This document shows, piece after piece, positions 25,910 through 35,007 of a stretch of 64,000 nt of DNA. Position 1 is the first letter of the stretch; every line of letters begins with the position of its first letter. This DNA is from an uncultured Saprospiraceae bacterium (lineage in GTDB: Bacteria; Bacteroidota; Bacteroidia; Chitinophagales; Saprospiraceae): assembly GCA_937950315.1 (NCBI GenBank), contig CALFDU010000013.1:29728-93727 (forward strand), given 5' to 3'. A program made the translations under genes and the position numbers. The notes beneath the pieces are model-generated. The model ran no database searches, was not told where the DNA came from, and was given only the letters and a program-made list of their open reading frames with translations.

Positions 25910-26740
25910 TCAATACACCGCCTTCATCGCCAGCTCTTTGTTGCTATCTAAATCGGATTGCAAACTTTCAATCTTCATGCCTATGGTTTTAATAGGTATC
26001 GATCCTAAAGGCAAGCGGAGCGTTTCAGATCCAGAATTTATGTGTTGCAATATGATCTTAGCTGCTTTTATAGGATCTCCTTCTTGCTTGTTGTGCACTC
26101 CATCCAATTTGGTCCTAAAGTTTCCTGCAGTATCTTGGTAATCTGAAATTTGTTTCTCCGAACGCATCAAGGAGCGACCTGCAAAGTTGGTTCTGAATGG
26201 TCCTGGTTCGACCAATGTCAATCCTATTCCCAAGGGCTTAACTTCCTGCGCCAAAGCTTCACTAAATCCTTCCAGTGCAAACTTACTAGCATTGTATATC
26301 CCAAAACCGGCAAATGCTTTTACTCCTGCATGAGAAGAAATCTGTATGATGTGTCCTTTCTTTTTGGATCGCATGTGGGGTAATACTGCTTGCGTCATTT
26401 TTAAGGCCCCAAAAAAGTTTGCTTCAAATACCTTTCTGACATCGTCAATGCTTGCTTCTTCAACGGCCCCAGAATATCCAATTCCTGCATTGTTGACCAA
26501 TACATCGATTTGCCCAAATTCAGTAACTATTTCTTGAATAACAGCGTCTATCTTATCCATGTCTGTTATATCCAGTAATACGCCTTTTCCTTTGTTTTGA
26601 TATAAAGTGTTGAATGCCTCGACTTCACTATTTTTTCTGAAAGTTCCAATCACAAATTCGTTAGATCGGATTACGGCATCTGCAAGTGCTTTCCCTAATC
26701 CGCTAGATATTCCCGTAATGAACCAAATTTTTTTATTCAT
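25910..26740 (-). CDS. SDR family oxidoreductase
   Basis: A 276-residue classical SDR from the ATG at 26740; the open frame reaches a TTG at 26773 but that adds no domain. Residues 9-16 are the nucleotide loop T-G-I-S-S-G-L-G, 83-86 are NNAG, and the catalytic Ser135 (or 136), Tyr149 and Lys153 are in place. The sequence after the active site (V-E-P-G-P-F-R-T-N-F) is typical of the large group annotated as 'oxidoreductase, SDR family', which also includes retinol- and hydroxysteroid-dehydrogenase-like enzymes. The substrate is unknown. The gene lies downstream of a Crp/Fnr regulator on the same strand (gap about 175 bases), which is a common pairing when the regulator responds to the same stress or metabolite. 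Confidence 0.9.
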   Translation of the reverse strand: MNKKIWFITGISSGLGKALADAVIRSNEFVIGTFRKNSEVEAFNTLYQNKGKGVLLDITDMDKIDAVIQEIVTEFGQIDVLVNNAGIGYSGAVEEASIDDVRKVFEANFFGALKMTQAVLPHMRSKKKGHIIQISSHAGVKAFAGFGIYNASKFALEGFSEALAQEVKPLGIGLTLVEPGPFRTNFAGRSLMRSEKQISDYQDTAGNFRTKLDGVHNKQEGDPIKAAKIILQHINSGSETLRLPLGSIPIKTIGMKIESLQSDLDSNKELAMKAVY

Positions 26741-26916
26741 AGTATCTGTTTTTTGATGAAAGTATAACCCCAAAAGTGCTTTTGGGTTTTCTATGTTTTT
26801 TAAATTACCCTGGATTCTTTGTTATGCGCAAAAATCAATGAAGATTTAAAATACAAATGTCGGGCTTAAATAGCTTTCGAAAAATGAACTAGATTAAGAA
26901 ATGTATTTAAACTGAT

Positions 26917-27501
26917 TCAAGATTGTGCTTTTCGATTTCTGATTTTACTTAAGAATTCAGGAGACATGCCGAGGTAGGATGCCAGCACGTATTGTGGGAC
27001 TCTATTAACAATGTGGGGGTATTGTGCGGCATACTCATCATATCGCTGTTCTGCTGTCAAACTGATACTAGAAATCACTCTTCTTCTTGAATGAGCGAAT
27101 GCCTTTTCTGTTGTCAAGCGGAAGTATTCACTTAAATTATGTATTTCTTTGCATAAGGGCTCAATGTCTTCATAATGCATCTGGAATATGAGAGAATTTT
27201 CCAATGCCTCGGCGTAATTTTGGGCTGGCGTTTGATTGATGTAGCTGAAAAAATCAGTAACAAACCAATCTTCTACACCGATACTAACTGTATGTTCTTT
27301 GCCTTCTTCGTCTAAATGAAATACTCTGAATGCTCCTTCGACAATGTATGTTCTGCTTTGGCAAACAAATCCAGGCTGGATGATGTACTGCCTCCTTTTA
27401 ACGGTGGATGTTTTGATGATAGAGCAGATTTTTTCTTCTTCCACTTTTGTCAAAGATACATACCTGTTTATGTTGTTTAATATGCTAGCGTATTGGTTCA
27501 T
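26917..27501 (-). CDS. Crp/Fnr family transcriptional regulator
   Basis: A 194-residue regulator with an N-terminal cyclic-nucleotide-binding beta-barrel fold (about 15-120, visible strands R-R-Q-Y-I-I-Q-P-G and T-Y-I-V-E-G-A-F-R-V) and a C-terminal helix-turn-helix (about 165-190, P-Q-Y-V-L-A-S-Y-L-G-M-S-P-E-F-L-S). There is no Cys cluster as in Fnr, so no Fe-S oxygen sensing is expected. The canonical cAMP-contact Arg-Ser motif is not obvious, so the ligand may be different or absent. This short form without clear cAMP residues is very common in Bacteroidota next to oxidoreductase genes. It probably controls the SDR gene downstream and itself. Confidence 0.9.
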   Translation of the reverse strand: MNQYASILNNINRYVSLTKVEEEKICSIIKTSTVKRRQYIIQPGFVCQSRTYIVEGAFRVFHLDEEGKEHTVSIGVEDWFVTDFFSYINQTPAQNYAEALENSLIFQMHYEDIEPLCKEIHNLSEYFRLTTEKAFAHSRRRVISSISLTAEQRYDEYAAQYPHIVNRVPQYVLASYLGMSPEFLSKIRNRKAQS

Positions 27502-27540
27502 TTTGTTCGTTGAAAGATAAAAATAACTCCTTTCATCACA

Positions 27541-27578
27541 AAGAAAGCCGATCCCTTTTACAAAGAATCGGCTTTCTT
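27541..27578 (-). terminator. Terminator after the lamin-tail protein gene
   Basis: A perfect 12-bp stem (27541-27552 with 27567-27578) has a 14-base loop and T-rich stem ends in both directions. It lies past the stop at 27617 on the minus strand, and also upstream of the Crp/Fnr gene, which it would insulate. Confidence 0.85.
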
Positions 27579-27616
27579 TTTACACCGCTTACACATTTGA
27601 CGAAAGTCAAATATGT

Positions 27617-30600
27617 CTAGTTAATCTTAACAAACTTTTTGTTACTCAATTTCTTGCCCGCTTGGAATAGGATAGAGTAGTTTCCTTCTGGCAAGTCGCT
27701 CACATCAATTGTAGATTCAAAAGCTGATTCTTTAAGCTTTTGCCCTAGAGCGTTAAAAATCAGATATCGATCCAATATAACTTCACTCGAAATTGTCAAA
27801 ATATCAGTGGTAGGATTTGGTGATAGATTGATCGCTAAGGATAATTCTGGATCGAATGTCGAATCAAGAAATCCAATATCTCCGATATATCTTGGTAGCA
27901 ATTGATAACCAGAATCAAATGGATCACTGTTGTCAAACTGACCACCTAGTCCGATAATAAATAGACTAGTCGCTCCTGGGATTGATGTATTTGCGTATTC
28001 TGTGTCATTGTCAATTCTTACAACAAAATCATTGGTGCCATCTGTAGCATCCATATTAAATGAGCTGCCATCACCAGCCCATTGTGTTGGGTCGGTAAAG
28101 TTTACAAAATTGATAACGACAAGACTTGATTCAGTGTCCTCATTCAATTCAGTAACCACTTCAGGGATTACCAAAGGATTTCCTTGGCTTACCAAAGTAA
28201 TTGTTTCAGGATTGATCTGGGTTAAGCCATTGAATTGACCGATTGTACCTTCCATCGTTACAATGTCTCCTTCAGTAACTGTATAACCACTTGTGTTATC
28301 ATTTTGGAATACGCCAATACCGTTGTTGTCATCATCAATCACGGTCATGATCAAGTCGCCTCCTGAGAGATTTACGCCGTAGACGGTGCCTGTCAAAGTA
28401 CACGCCACGCCCAAGGAGTCAGCTACACCCACTGCATCTACGGTCGTCATCTCAGCGATGGTACGCGGTGGGAATGGATTAAAGTTAGGGTCAAACAATC
28501 TGATGTCGCTTTCGTATCTAGGAAGTATTTGGTAACCTTCGGTAAATGGATCGCTGTTGTCAAATTGTCCTCCGATACCAATAATATCGTATACATCTCC
28601 TGTCGGTGCAGGCTGGGTAGACCAGTAGGTGTCGTTGTCTATTCTGACCGTGTGTACAGTCATTCCATCTGTGAATTCTACATTGAATGATGATCCGTCA
28701 CCAAACCAATCCAATGGATCAACCAATGAAACATTTTTAAGGGTCACGAGACTTGATTCTGTGGTCTCCTCCAGTAGTGTTACTTCCGCTGGTTCAATCA
28801 AGTCATTGCCTTGACTGATCAAAAGAATAGAATCTGGATTCATTTGTGTCAATCCATTGAACTGACTGATCGTTCCTTTTAAAGTTACGATGTCTCCTTC
28901 CACTACTTCATACGTGAATGCACCATTTTCAAACACGTTGATTCCTTCGTTGTTTTCATCAATGATGGTAAAGGCAAGATCAAATGATGAAAGATTGATG
29001 CCGTATACCGTTCCAGTCAATGCACAAGTTGCATCCAATGAATCAGCAATTCCTGTTACAGGATCCACCGTTGTCATCTCTGGAATAGTCCTATCTGGGT
29101 AGATGTTGTCTTCCTCAGAAACAAATGGCATGTACGGGTCAATGTCTTCAAAAAATCTTGGGAACAACTGATATCCTTCGTCAAACGGAGCACTGTTGTC
29201 AAATTGACCCCCGATTCCTGTTACAGTAAAAGTTCCAGTAGGGTAGTTAAGTCCAAATATGTCTTCTACATCCGCATCGATTCTCATCGTCACGGTTTCT
29301 GTTCCATTTGAAATATCGACATTGAAACCCGACCCTGAATTGGTCCACTGAGAAGCATCGGTCAATGACATGCCTTCCATTGTTATCAATTGTGATTCGG
29401 TCTCTTCATTTAGTGTCGTGACCAGTGTTGGTTCATGTAGTAAGTTGCCAGTGTTGATTAGTGTGATACTCGTCGGTACGATCTGAGCCAATCCATTGAA
29501 TTGGTCCATCGTTCCTGTAATGGTTACTTTGTCTCCTTGCGTTACTGTGTATCCTAAGTTGTCGTCAAACAAAAATACACCTACACCATCGTTGTTGTCA
29601 TCGATGATGGTAAACTGCAATCCACCTGGTCTCATGTTGATTCCATATACGTTTCCAGTGGTTGTTACTTCTTGATCCAATGAAAGGATGACACCATCTG
29701 CATCAGTCTCTGTGATTTCTCCAATGGAGAATCCACCACAAGCATTTAGACTTGATGGACTTCCTACAATACCAGGGCTTGCCACAACTTCACTCGTCGA
29801 TGCAACCCAGTTGGTAGGATCGTTTGCTGATCCTGTTAACGGACAAAAAGTGATGGACGTACCTGTCTCCACTTCGGGCCAAGGTGCGCTGTTGGTGTAA
29901 GTGACTTCATCAATCACGGTTCCAAGGTTGGAAACCAATGCTACCGTTCCACTGTCGTCACCCAATGATTCTGTGTCAGACCATCTAAAACTAGGAACAC
30001 CAAATATGGTTCCGATGGCACCATTGTCTTTTCCTACAACAAAATATCCATTTGGTAAAATCATCAAAGGAGGAAGATTGTAGTTGATATCTCCAGAGAT
30101 ACTCCATCCCGCCATACTCACTGTATCAGTTCCAAAGTTGAACAACTCGATGTATTCCAATGAATCAGTAGTATACATGATTTCGTTTACAGCAATATCC
30201 ATATATTCTTCATTGATTACAGAACAGTCTGCTTGGTTGGCCATGGAAGGACTTCCGAATACTTGTGTTCCATTGATCATCATGCCTGAATCCGTCGTAG
30301 AGAATCCCCAGTTTAAAGGATTGCTATTGTCAGCATTTAGGTCGCATAATTCTAGTGATGCGCCAGCTCCATCTGCATTGGGAGACCATGGACTTTGGCT
30401 GCTGTAGCTCACTGCATTTACCAGTGAGCTATCTGGAGCAAACAATCCTATTTCTTCACCTGAATTATTCAATGCACCATCTGTCCATTGTATTGCAGCA
30501 ACTTGGAATACACCTTCAAAAGCTACTGCAGATCTAGCGATAGTCAGGTAAGACTCAGCGGCCATTGGCTGATCTCCAAAAGTAAGTTCTACTCCTTCGG

Positions 30601-30766
30601 TATAGTAACCTTGTAGATTGAGTTCAGCGCCGGTATTGTTGTATATTTCTATATACTCTAAAGAGTCTGCTCCTGATTCAGGCGGATTGTACATGATTTC
30701 CGTAATAATCTGTCCGTAAGACATTGAACATATTACAAAAAATAATAATGTGTTGAATAGCTTCAT
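27617..30766 (-). CDS. Secreted lamin-tail-domain protein with three OB-fold-like repeats and T9SS type A tail
   Basis: A 1049-residue exported protein with a signal peptide (about 1-18, ending M-S-Y-G-Q). Two lamin-tail domains follow (about 20-140 and 190-330), each with the hallmark E-I-M-Y, Y-I-E-(I/L)-(Y/F)-N and a G-W/G-Y turn. Three successive repeats of about 200 residues occupy 340-545, 560-760 and 767-955. Each has T-G-x-V-Y-G-(I/V)-N, a D-x-N-x-G-(I/V) turn, G-D-x-V-T-(I/L/M)-x-G-T and Q-F-N-G-L-x-Q, ending in G-G-Q-F-D-N-S. This looks like OB-fold modules of the type found in extracellular nucleases. The last ~75 residues form a T9SS type A tail. No nuclease catalytic domain is visible, so the protein is probably a binding or scaffold protein. 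Confidence 0.9.
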   Translation of the reverse strand: MKLFNTLLFFVICSMSYGQIITEIMYNPPESGADSLEYIEIYNNTGAELNLQGYYTEGVELTFGDQPMAAESYLTIARSAVAFEGVFQVAAIQWTDGALNNSGEEIGLFAPDSSLVNAVSYSSQSPWSPNADGAGASLELCDLNADNSNPLNWGFSTTDSGMMINGTQVFGSPSMANQADCSVINEEYMDIAVNEIMYTTDSLEYIELFNFGTDTVSMAGWSISGDINYNLPPLMILPNGYFVVGKDNGAIGTIFGVPSFRWSDTESLGDDSGTVALVSNLGTVIDEVTYTNSAPWPEVETGTSITFCPLTGSANDPTNWVASTSEVVASPGIVGSPSSLNACGGFSIGEITETDADGVILSLDQEVTTTGNVYGINMRPGGLQFTIIDDNNDGVGVFLFDDNLGYTVTQGDKVTITGTMDQFNGLAQIVPTSITLINTGNLLHEPTLVTTLNEETESQLITMEGMSLTDASQWTNSGSGFNVDISNGTETVTMRIDADVEDIFGLNYPTGTFTVTGIGGQFDNSAPFDEGYQLFPRFFEDIDPYMPFVSEEDNIYPDRTIPEMTTVDPVTGIADSLDATCALTGTVYGINLSSFDLAFTIIDENNEGINVFENGAFTYEVVEGDIVTLKGTISQFNGLTQMNPDSILLISQGNDLIEPAEVTLLEETTESSLVTLKNVSLVDPLDWFGDGSSFNVEFTDGMTVHTVRIDNDTYWSTQPAPTGDVYDIIGIGGQFDNSDPFTEGYQILPRYESDIRLFDPNFNPFPPRTIAEMTTVDAVGVADSLGVACTLTGTVYGVNLSGGDLIMTVIDDDNNGIGVFQNDNTSGYTVTEGDIVTMEGTIGQFNGLTQINPETITLVSQGNPLVIPEVVTELNEDTESSLVVINFVNFTDPTQWAGDGSSFNMDATDGTNDFVVRIDNDTEYANTSIPGATSLFIIGLGGQFDNSDPFDSGYQLLPRYIGDIGFLDSTFDPELSLAINLSPNPTTDILTISSEVILDRYLIFNALGQKLKESAFESTIDVSDLPEGNYSILFQAGKKLSNKKFVKIN

Positions 30767-30975
30767 ACTTAATATTTTTTATGCGTTGTTGTATAACTTC
30801 TGTAAAGATGAGTGTAAATATATAGATTTTTAAATATGTCCATACACAAGTATGAATGTATATTCTTCTATCTATTGATAGAGCTATAAAGTGATTGACA
30901 TCAAGGATCTAGATGCTTAAGCTTAAATGAAATTAAATAGGACTTTGAAATGAGATTACTGGAAGGCTGTCTTGA

Positions 30976-31896
30976 TCAATCAGGTATAAAAATCTCTGCC
31001 AGCATACATCTTACACTACCTCCTCCATATTTTTCAATGGTAGGAATATCTACGGCAAGGATGCGATTTGTTTTTTCGATGAGGGCTACTTGTTCTTGTG
31101 TTAAAGAAGCTCTAGCGGTAGTAGACATAATCAGGAATCGACTCATGTCGTTGGATCTCATTTCAAGCATGTTGCCGGCAAATTGTTCGACTTGGTCCAA
31201 GCTAATTTCTACAATTGTTTTTTTATTTTTAAGCAATTGATTTTTAACCACCTTGCGTTCGTCTTCGTCACTGATTGCATCGAGGGCTATGATCGCCAAC
31301 TGTTCACCAAGGGCCATCATGACATTGGTGTGGTAGATGGGTTGTTCTCGTTTGTCATGTGCGAAAAAATAGATGGGTTTGTAATTCATCAGAATCCCAA
31401 ATTTGGAAAGTAACTGTATGCTCGTACGAGAAGAAAGGCACGCATATACAATTCTATTTTCTCTATCGAGGATCATACTTCCGGTTCCTTCAAGCGCTAG
31501 TCCTTCTTCTACGATATAGTGTTGGAAATTGTATTCTTTTTTGTAGCCATATACTTCTTCTAGTTTTCGCAGTACATCATCCCTCAGCTCTTGCCTACGA
31601 ATCGGAGATTCCATCGCGTAAGTGATCAATGCTTTGTTTTGGTGTGTGCTGATCCAGTTGTTGGGAAAGATGGCGTCGGGAGTATGAGGTGATTCTGTGT
31701 CATCAATGACAAGCACATCGATATTATTTTCTCTTAATGTTTTTACGACCTCTTCAAATTCGGCCAGGGCTTTGTTGTGCACATCGGCATCGTCTTTCCC
31801 GTCTGCTGACTGAAAGTGATTGCTTGCAGCTGTTTCTTCATTGTATCCAAATCTTGCTGGTCTTACCATCAAGACTGTGTTTGTTATTTGCCTCAT
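30976..31896 (-). CDS. ctlX: Citrulline-utilisation-type hydrolase CtlX (amidinotransferase fold)
   Basis: A 306-residue pentein-fold enzyme of the arginine deiminase/amidinotransferase superfamily. Expected active-site features are visible: acidic residue and Asn in D74-A-I-F-P-N-N-W, E136-G-T-G-S, His189 in Y-H-T-N-V, and the catalytic Cys297 in G-G-S-V-R-C-M-L-A-E near the C-terminus. This set matches the family annotated as CtlX, proposed to hydrolyse citrulline or a similar ureido/guanidino compound to ornithine, CO2 and ammonia. The cytoplasmic location follows from the lack of a signal peptide. The gene starts 4 bases after the stop of the transporter gene, so the two are probably one transcript. 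Confidence 0.9.
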   Translation of the reverse strand: MRQITNTVLMVRPARFGYNEETAASNHFQSADGKDDADVHNKALAEFEEVVKTLRENNIDVLVIDDTESPHTPDAIFPNNWISTHQNKALITYAMESPIRRQELRDDVLRKLEEVYGYKKEYNFQHYIVEEGLALEGTGSMILDRENRIVYACLSSRTSIQLLSKFGILMNYKPIYFFAHDKREQPIYHTNVMMALGEQLAIIALDAISDEDERKVVKNQLLKNKKTIVEISLDQVEQFAGNMLEMRSNDMSRFLIMSTTARASLTQEQVALIEKTNRILAVDIPTIEKYGGGSVRCMLAEIFIPD

Positions 31897-31900
31897 AAAA

Positions 31901-32686
31901 TCACTTTAATAAAGCCTCTTCTTTTAATTGAGAAGCTAAATTTGCTCCAAGATAGCTATCAATCAAGTGATGCGCAAGATAAATCGCAGGAGTTAGCACA
32001 ATTGCGACGCTGAACTTATAAATGTAGTTGACGATACCAATGGCCAAAACTCTGACCAATTCCCAGTCTGCCCCAATATAAAATGCGATAAATAACACGA
32101 CAAAACTATCTATGAATTGTGATACAAGGGTAGAGCCAGTTGCTCTTAACCATATTTTTCCTTCGCCCGTTTTTTGCTTGATTTTTTGAAAAACATAAAC
32201 GTCAATCAATTGTCCTACCAAGAATGCCACCAAGGATCCTACAATGATCCATAGTCCTTGACCAAATATTTTTTGAAAGGCCAGATTCATGTTGCTAAGG
32301 CTTAAAGACTGATCGTTGTTCAATCCGCTGATCGAATTCCACCAATCATTGGGAGGCAAAGCGATAGCCATAAATATGATCATAAAGGCAAACACAATCA
32401 GGCCTGCTGTTAAATAGCTGAGAAATTGAACTCCTTTTTTTCCAAAATATTCATTGATGACATCTGTCATGATGAATACCACTGGCCATAGCAGAACGCC
32501 CGCTGTCAGATTAAATCCAAGATCTTTGACTCCGAAAATGGTCCAGTTCATCGATTCATAACCAAAGACTTTTTCGAGCGAAAAAATCTTGACGCCGATC
32601 ATCTCAGCCACAAGGGCATTGCAGATGAAAAACCCACCTAAAATTAAAAATAACTTCGTTGCCTTATTGGATAAAACTGAGGACAT
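31901..32686 (-). CDS. Queuosine precursor transporter (YhhQ/VUT family)
   Basis: A 261-residue inner-membrane protein with about six hydrophobic segments. It has the family landmarks in the first half: N-A-L-V-A-E-M-I-G, then F-I-M-T-D-V-I-N-E-Y-F-G-K-K near residues 74-87. In the second half it has S-L-V-A-F-L-V-G-Q-L-I-D-V-Y-V-F and a conserved R-x-T-G-S-T-L-V-S-Q-F-I-D-S. The family imports 7-deazaguanine precursors (preQ0/preQ1 or queuine) for tRNA queuosine modification. I looked upstream for a preQ1 riboswitch and saw none. It is the first gene of the pair with the CtlX-type hydrolase. Confidence 0.9.
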   Translation of the reverse strand: MSSVLSNKATKLFLILGGFFICNALVAEMIGVKIFSLEKVFGYESMNWTIFGVKDLGFNLTAGVLLWPVVFIMTDVINEYFGKKGVQFLSYLTAGLIVFAFMIIFMAIALPPNDWWNSISGLNNDQSLSLSNMNLAFQKIFGQGLWIIVGSLVAFLVGQLIDVYVFQKIKQKTGEGKIWLRATGSTLVSQFIDSFVVLFIAFYIGADWELVRVLAIGIVNYIYKFSVAIVLTPAIYLAHHLIDSYLGANLASQLKEEALLK

Positions 32687-32737
32687 ACTATAAAAGTAAG
32701 TCTTTGCCCTCTAGTTTCGTAAAAAGCACAATTGATT

Positions 32738-34411
32738 CTACAGTCTTATTTCTGCTCCTATCGATATTCCAGCCAATCCTAAATTTTGTCTGATAGGATT
32801 GAAATCTTGATTGTTGATAGATGCCAGATTGTATTTGTATGAAGCATTGGTGAAGACCGACCATCGTTTGTTGATGTTGAATCTTGCTCCAGCTCCTCCG
32901 TACAAACTTACTCCTGTCTGGTTTAGGAAGAAATTTTCACCTGAGACAACTTCGTTGTTGGTGTCAAGCAATGTTCCTTCGTAGCTGAATCTAACATTAT
33001 AGAAAATACCTGCTTCACCAAAGTAGTCCCATCTTTTTGAAATTGGTGCTTCATATCCTATGATGATAGGGATATTAAATGAGTGATATTTATTGTATTT
33101 TTTCCACACTGTAGTCCTGATAACCTGCATGGTGCCAGGCCCCAACACTGGTATGGTGTCACCTTCCATGTCAATTCTGTAAGCGATGATGGTTTCTGGA
33201 TCAAAGATTTGATCTTGTGTTACCAAAGTAGATTCAAATTTTTCTCTGATTTGATCATATTCAACACCTGCTTTCACATACACATTGGGGTTTAGATTGT
33301 ATTTGATCAATGCGCCTGCTTTTAATACTTCCAGAAATTGCATGGTGCTTTGTCTTGTGATCAGATACTCATCTGGTTCTGCGGTGTCTGTTCTTGATCT
33401 GTCATTGGTGACCAAGTCTATCCCTACGTAGGGGAGTATGCTAAACTTACTTCTGTCTGCAGTCCAGTTGTCGTAGCAATCTACACGATTTCTCAATCTC
33501 AAAGCCCCACTGCATGCATCGCCTTTTAGTGCATCGCACACGTCTCTATCGTCCTTTGCGTAATTAAGACTAGGGGCATGGTTGAGCGCTTGAAGCGATG
33601 CCATAATCAAATTGCTTGACGTTTCTTTTGTTGCGCTGTTGGTAACAATCTTTTCCGCTTTTTCAGTGAATGCTCCTATTGCATTTTGTGCATTATTGTT
33701 TTGGGCACTTTCGTAAATGTTGTTTGTGCTAGTACCGCCAGTACCTATGTTGCCAGTTGATCCTCCTGCGGCGACTTGGCCTTGGTCAGGTCTTTCGGAA
33801 ACTGACTTTTCTGCTGATGTTTTATTGTCTGCCAATCCTGAAGTATAGCTGTTCTTTTCTTTTGCTTTTGCAGCTGATTTTTTTGTGTTGGTCGTTGTGT
33901 TGTTTTTTAACTGGCTAGTTGTATTTGTCTTAGAAGTGGTGTTTGAGTTGAGGGTTGTGTTTGAATTAGAAGTTCGAGTTATTGCTATGTTGTTGGGTGC
34001 ACTTTCGTTAGAAGATGTAATACTATTTCTTGTATTGTCTGTTTCACCAGTCTTTATTGAATTAAGATTGGTGTTGTCGACACTTGCATTGCTTTGTTTA
34101 GGAGCATTGGCAATATTTGCGGAAGCGAGATCGGAATTTAATTCAGAAGATATATTTCCTGTATTTATTGACTCCGTTAAGTCTTGCGTATCTGATGTCA
34201 TATAACTCTGACCCACATACAGAGTTCCCATCAAAAGTACGGCTAGGATACCAAGACCAAGATATTTCCTAAACGAAAATCCTGGGGTAGGGCTTGGGTT
34301 ATCCTGATCCATTTTGGATTCAATGCCTGCCCATAAATCGTTGGTGTCTATAGGAGTGTGCAAGTCGTAAAGTTTGCTCTTTACGGTGCGGTCTAGCTTA
34401 TCTTTGCCCAT
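32738..34411 (-). CDS. Probable dual-membrane-spanning anti-sigma factor: cytoplasmic N-terminus, TM helix, linker, outer-membrane barrel
   Basis: A 557-residue protein with unusual topology. Residues 1-48 are charged and cytoplasmic-like. Residues 50-68 form one TM helix with no signal-peptidase-like site after it. Residues 72-270 are a low-complexity Asn/Ser/Thr/Ala/Lys linker. Residues 285-315 hold Cys292, Cys300 and Cys312. Residues 323-557 have alternating beta strands of an outer-membrane barrel, ending in I-S-I-G-A-E-I-R-L. Its start overlaps the ECF sigma gene by 19 bases, which strongly suggests that it controls that sigma factor. The layout matches the Dma type of anti-sigma factor reported in Bacteroides thetaiotaomicron. 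The N-terminal anti-sigma function is inferred from position and topology, not from a recognised motif. Confidence 0.8.
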   Translation of the reverse strand: MGKDKLDRTVKSKLYDLHTPIDTNDLWAGIESKMDQDNPSPTPGFSFRKYLGLGILAVLLMGTLYVGQSYMTSDTQDLTESINTGNISSELNSDLASANIANAPKQSNASVDNTNLNSIKTGETDNTRNSITSSNESAPNNIAITRTSNSNTTLNSNTTSKTNTTSQLKNNTTTNTKKSAAKAKEKNSYTSGLADNKTSAEKSVSERPDQGQVAAGGSTGNIGTGGTSTNNIYESAQNNNAQNAIGAFTEKAEKIVTNSATKETSSNLIMASLQALNHAPSLNYAKDDRDVCDALKGDACSGALRLRNRVDCYDNWTADRSKFSILPYVGIDLVTNDRSRTDTAEPDEYLITRQSTMQFLEVLKAGALIKYNLNPNVYVKAGVEYDQIREKFESTLVTQDQIFDPETIIAYRIDMEGDTIPVLGPGTMQVIRTTVWKKYNKYHSFNIPIIIGYEAPISKRWDYFGEAGIFYNVRFSYEGTLLDTNNEVVSGENFFLNQTGVSLYGGAGARFNINKRWSVFTNASYKYNLASINNQDFNPIRQNLGLAGISIGAEIRL

Positions 34412-34959
34412 GACTCATCAGTTTGCATATTAATTAATTTTTTTCTCAATAATTGTTTGGCACGTGAAAGTTGAGATCGAGAAGTTACCTCCTTGATGCC
34501 CAACATTTCTCCGATTTCTCTATGGTTGTAACCTTCCACTACTGCAAGGTTGAAAATCTGTCTATATCCATCTGGAAGGGTCCGGACGATCTTCAATAAA
34601 TCCTCTGCAGCGAGTTTGTCTGTTACATCAGAAGCCTTGGTGAGATGAGAAACATTGTCTCCGATCTCAGACTCCATTCTTGACTTCTGTTTTTTTATTT
34701 GCTTCAAGGCTACATTGATCGTTACACGACGCATCCATCCTTGCAATGAACCTCGCTCACAATCGTAGGTATGTATTCCTTTAAAAATCCTTATAAAACT
34801 ATCTTGCAAAACATCCTTGGCCAAATGTGCCTCACCCATATACCGCAGACAGACTGTGTACAGCATACTTGAGAAAGTGTCAACCAATTCTCTTTGTGCG
34901 GTTGGGTCTTTATTGACACAACCTTCTACGAGTTGTTTTAAATCCGGATTATTCAGCAT
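34393..34959 (-). CDS. RNA polymerase sigma-70 factor, ECF subfamily
   Basis: A 188-residue ECF sigma factor with region 2 (about 22-90, with D-V-L-Q-D-S-F-I-R-I-F and G-S-L-Q-G-W-M-R-R-V-T-I-N) and region 4 (about 128-178, L-P-D-G-Y-R-Q-I-F-N-L-A-V-V-E-G-Y, then the helix-turn-helix H-R-E-I-G-E-M-L-G-I). There is no extra C-terminal domain. The 19-base overlap with the barrel-protein gene downstream implies coupled synthesis of sigma factor and regulator. The lipoprotein gene ends 48 bases upstream on the same strand and may be a target or part of the operon. Its own promoter and regulon cannot be read here. Confidence 0.95.
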   Translation of the reverse strand: MLNNPDLKQLVEGCVNKDPTAQRELVDTFSSMLYTVCLRYMGEAHLAKDVLQDSFIRIFKGIHTYDCERGSLQGWMRRVTINVALKQIKKQKSRMESEIGDNVSHLTKASDVTDKLAAEDLLKIVRTLPDGYRQIFNLAVVEGYNHREIGEMLGIKEVTSRSQLSRAKQLLRKKLINMQTDESWAKIS

Positions 34960-35007
34960 TTATTTTTTAATTGAGATTTATATCTCACATAACTTTAATG
35001 ATTGTAT

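Noticed and set aside
25809..27578. The similar hairpins at 25809 and 27541 as a possible dispersed repeat family
   Set aside because: Both are normal gene-end terminators; the shared AAAGCCG core alone is not enough to call a mobile repeat.
32687..32737. A preQ1 riboswitch before the queuosine-precursor transporter
   Set aside because: The short upstream region on the minus strand lacks the preQ1-I consensus and any clear stem-loop with an A-rich tail.
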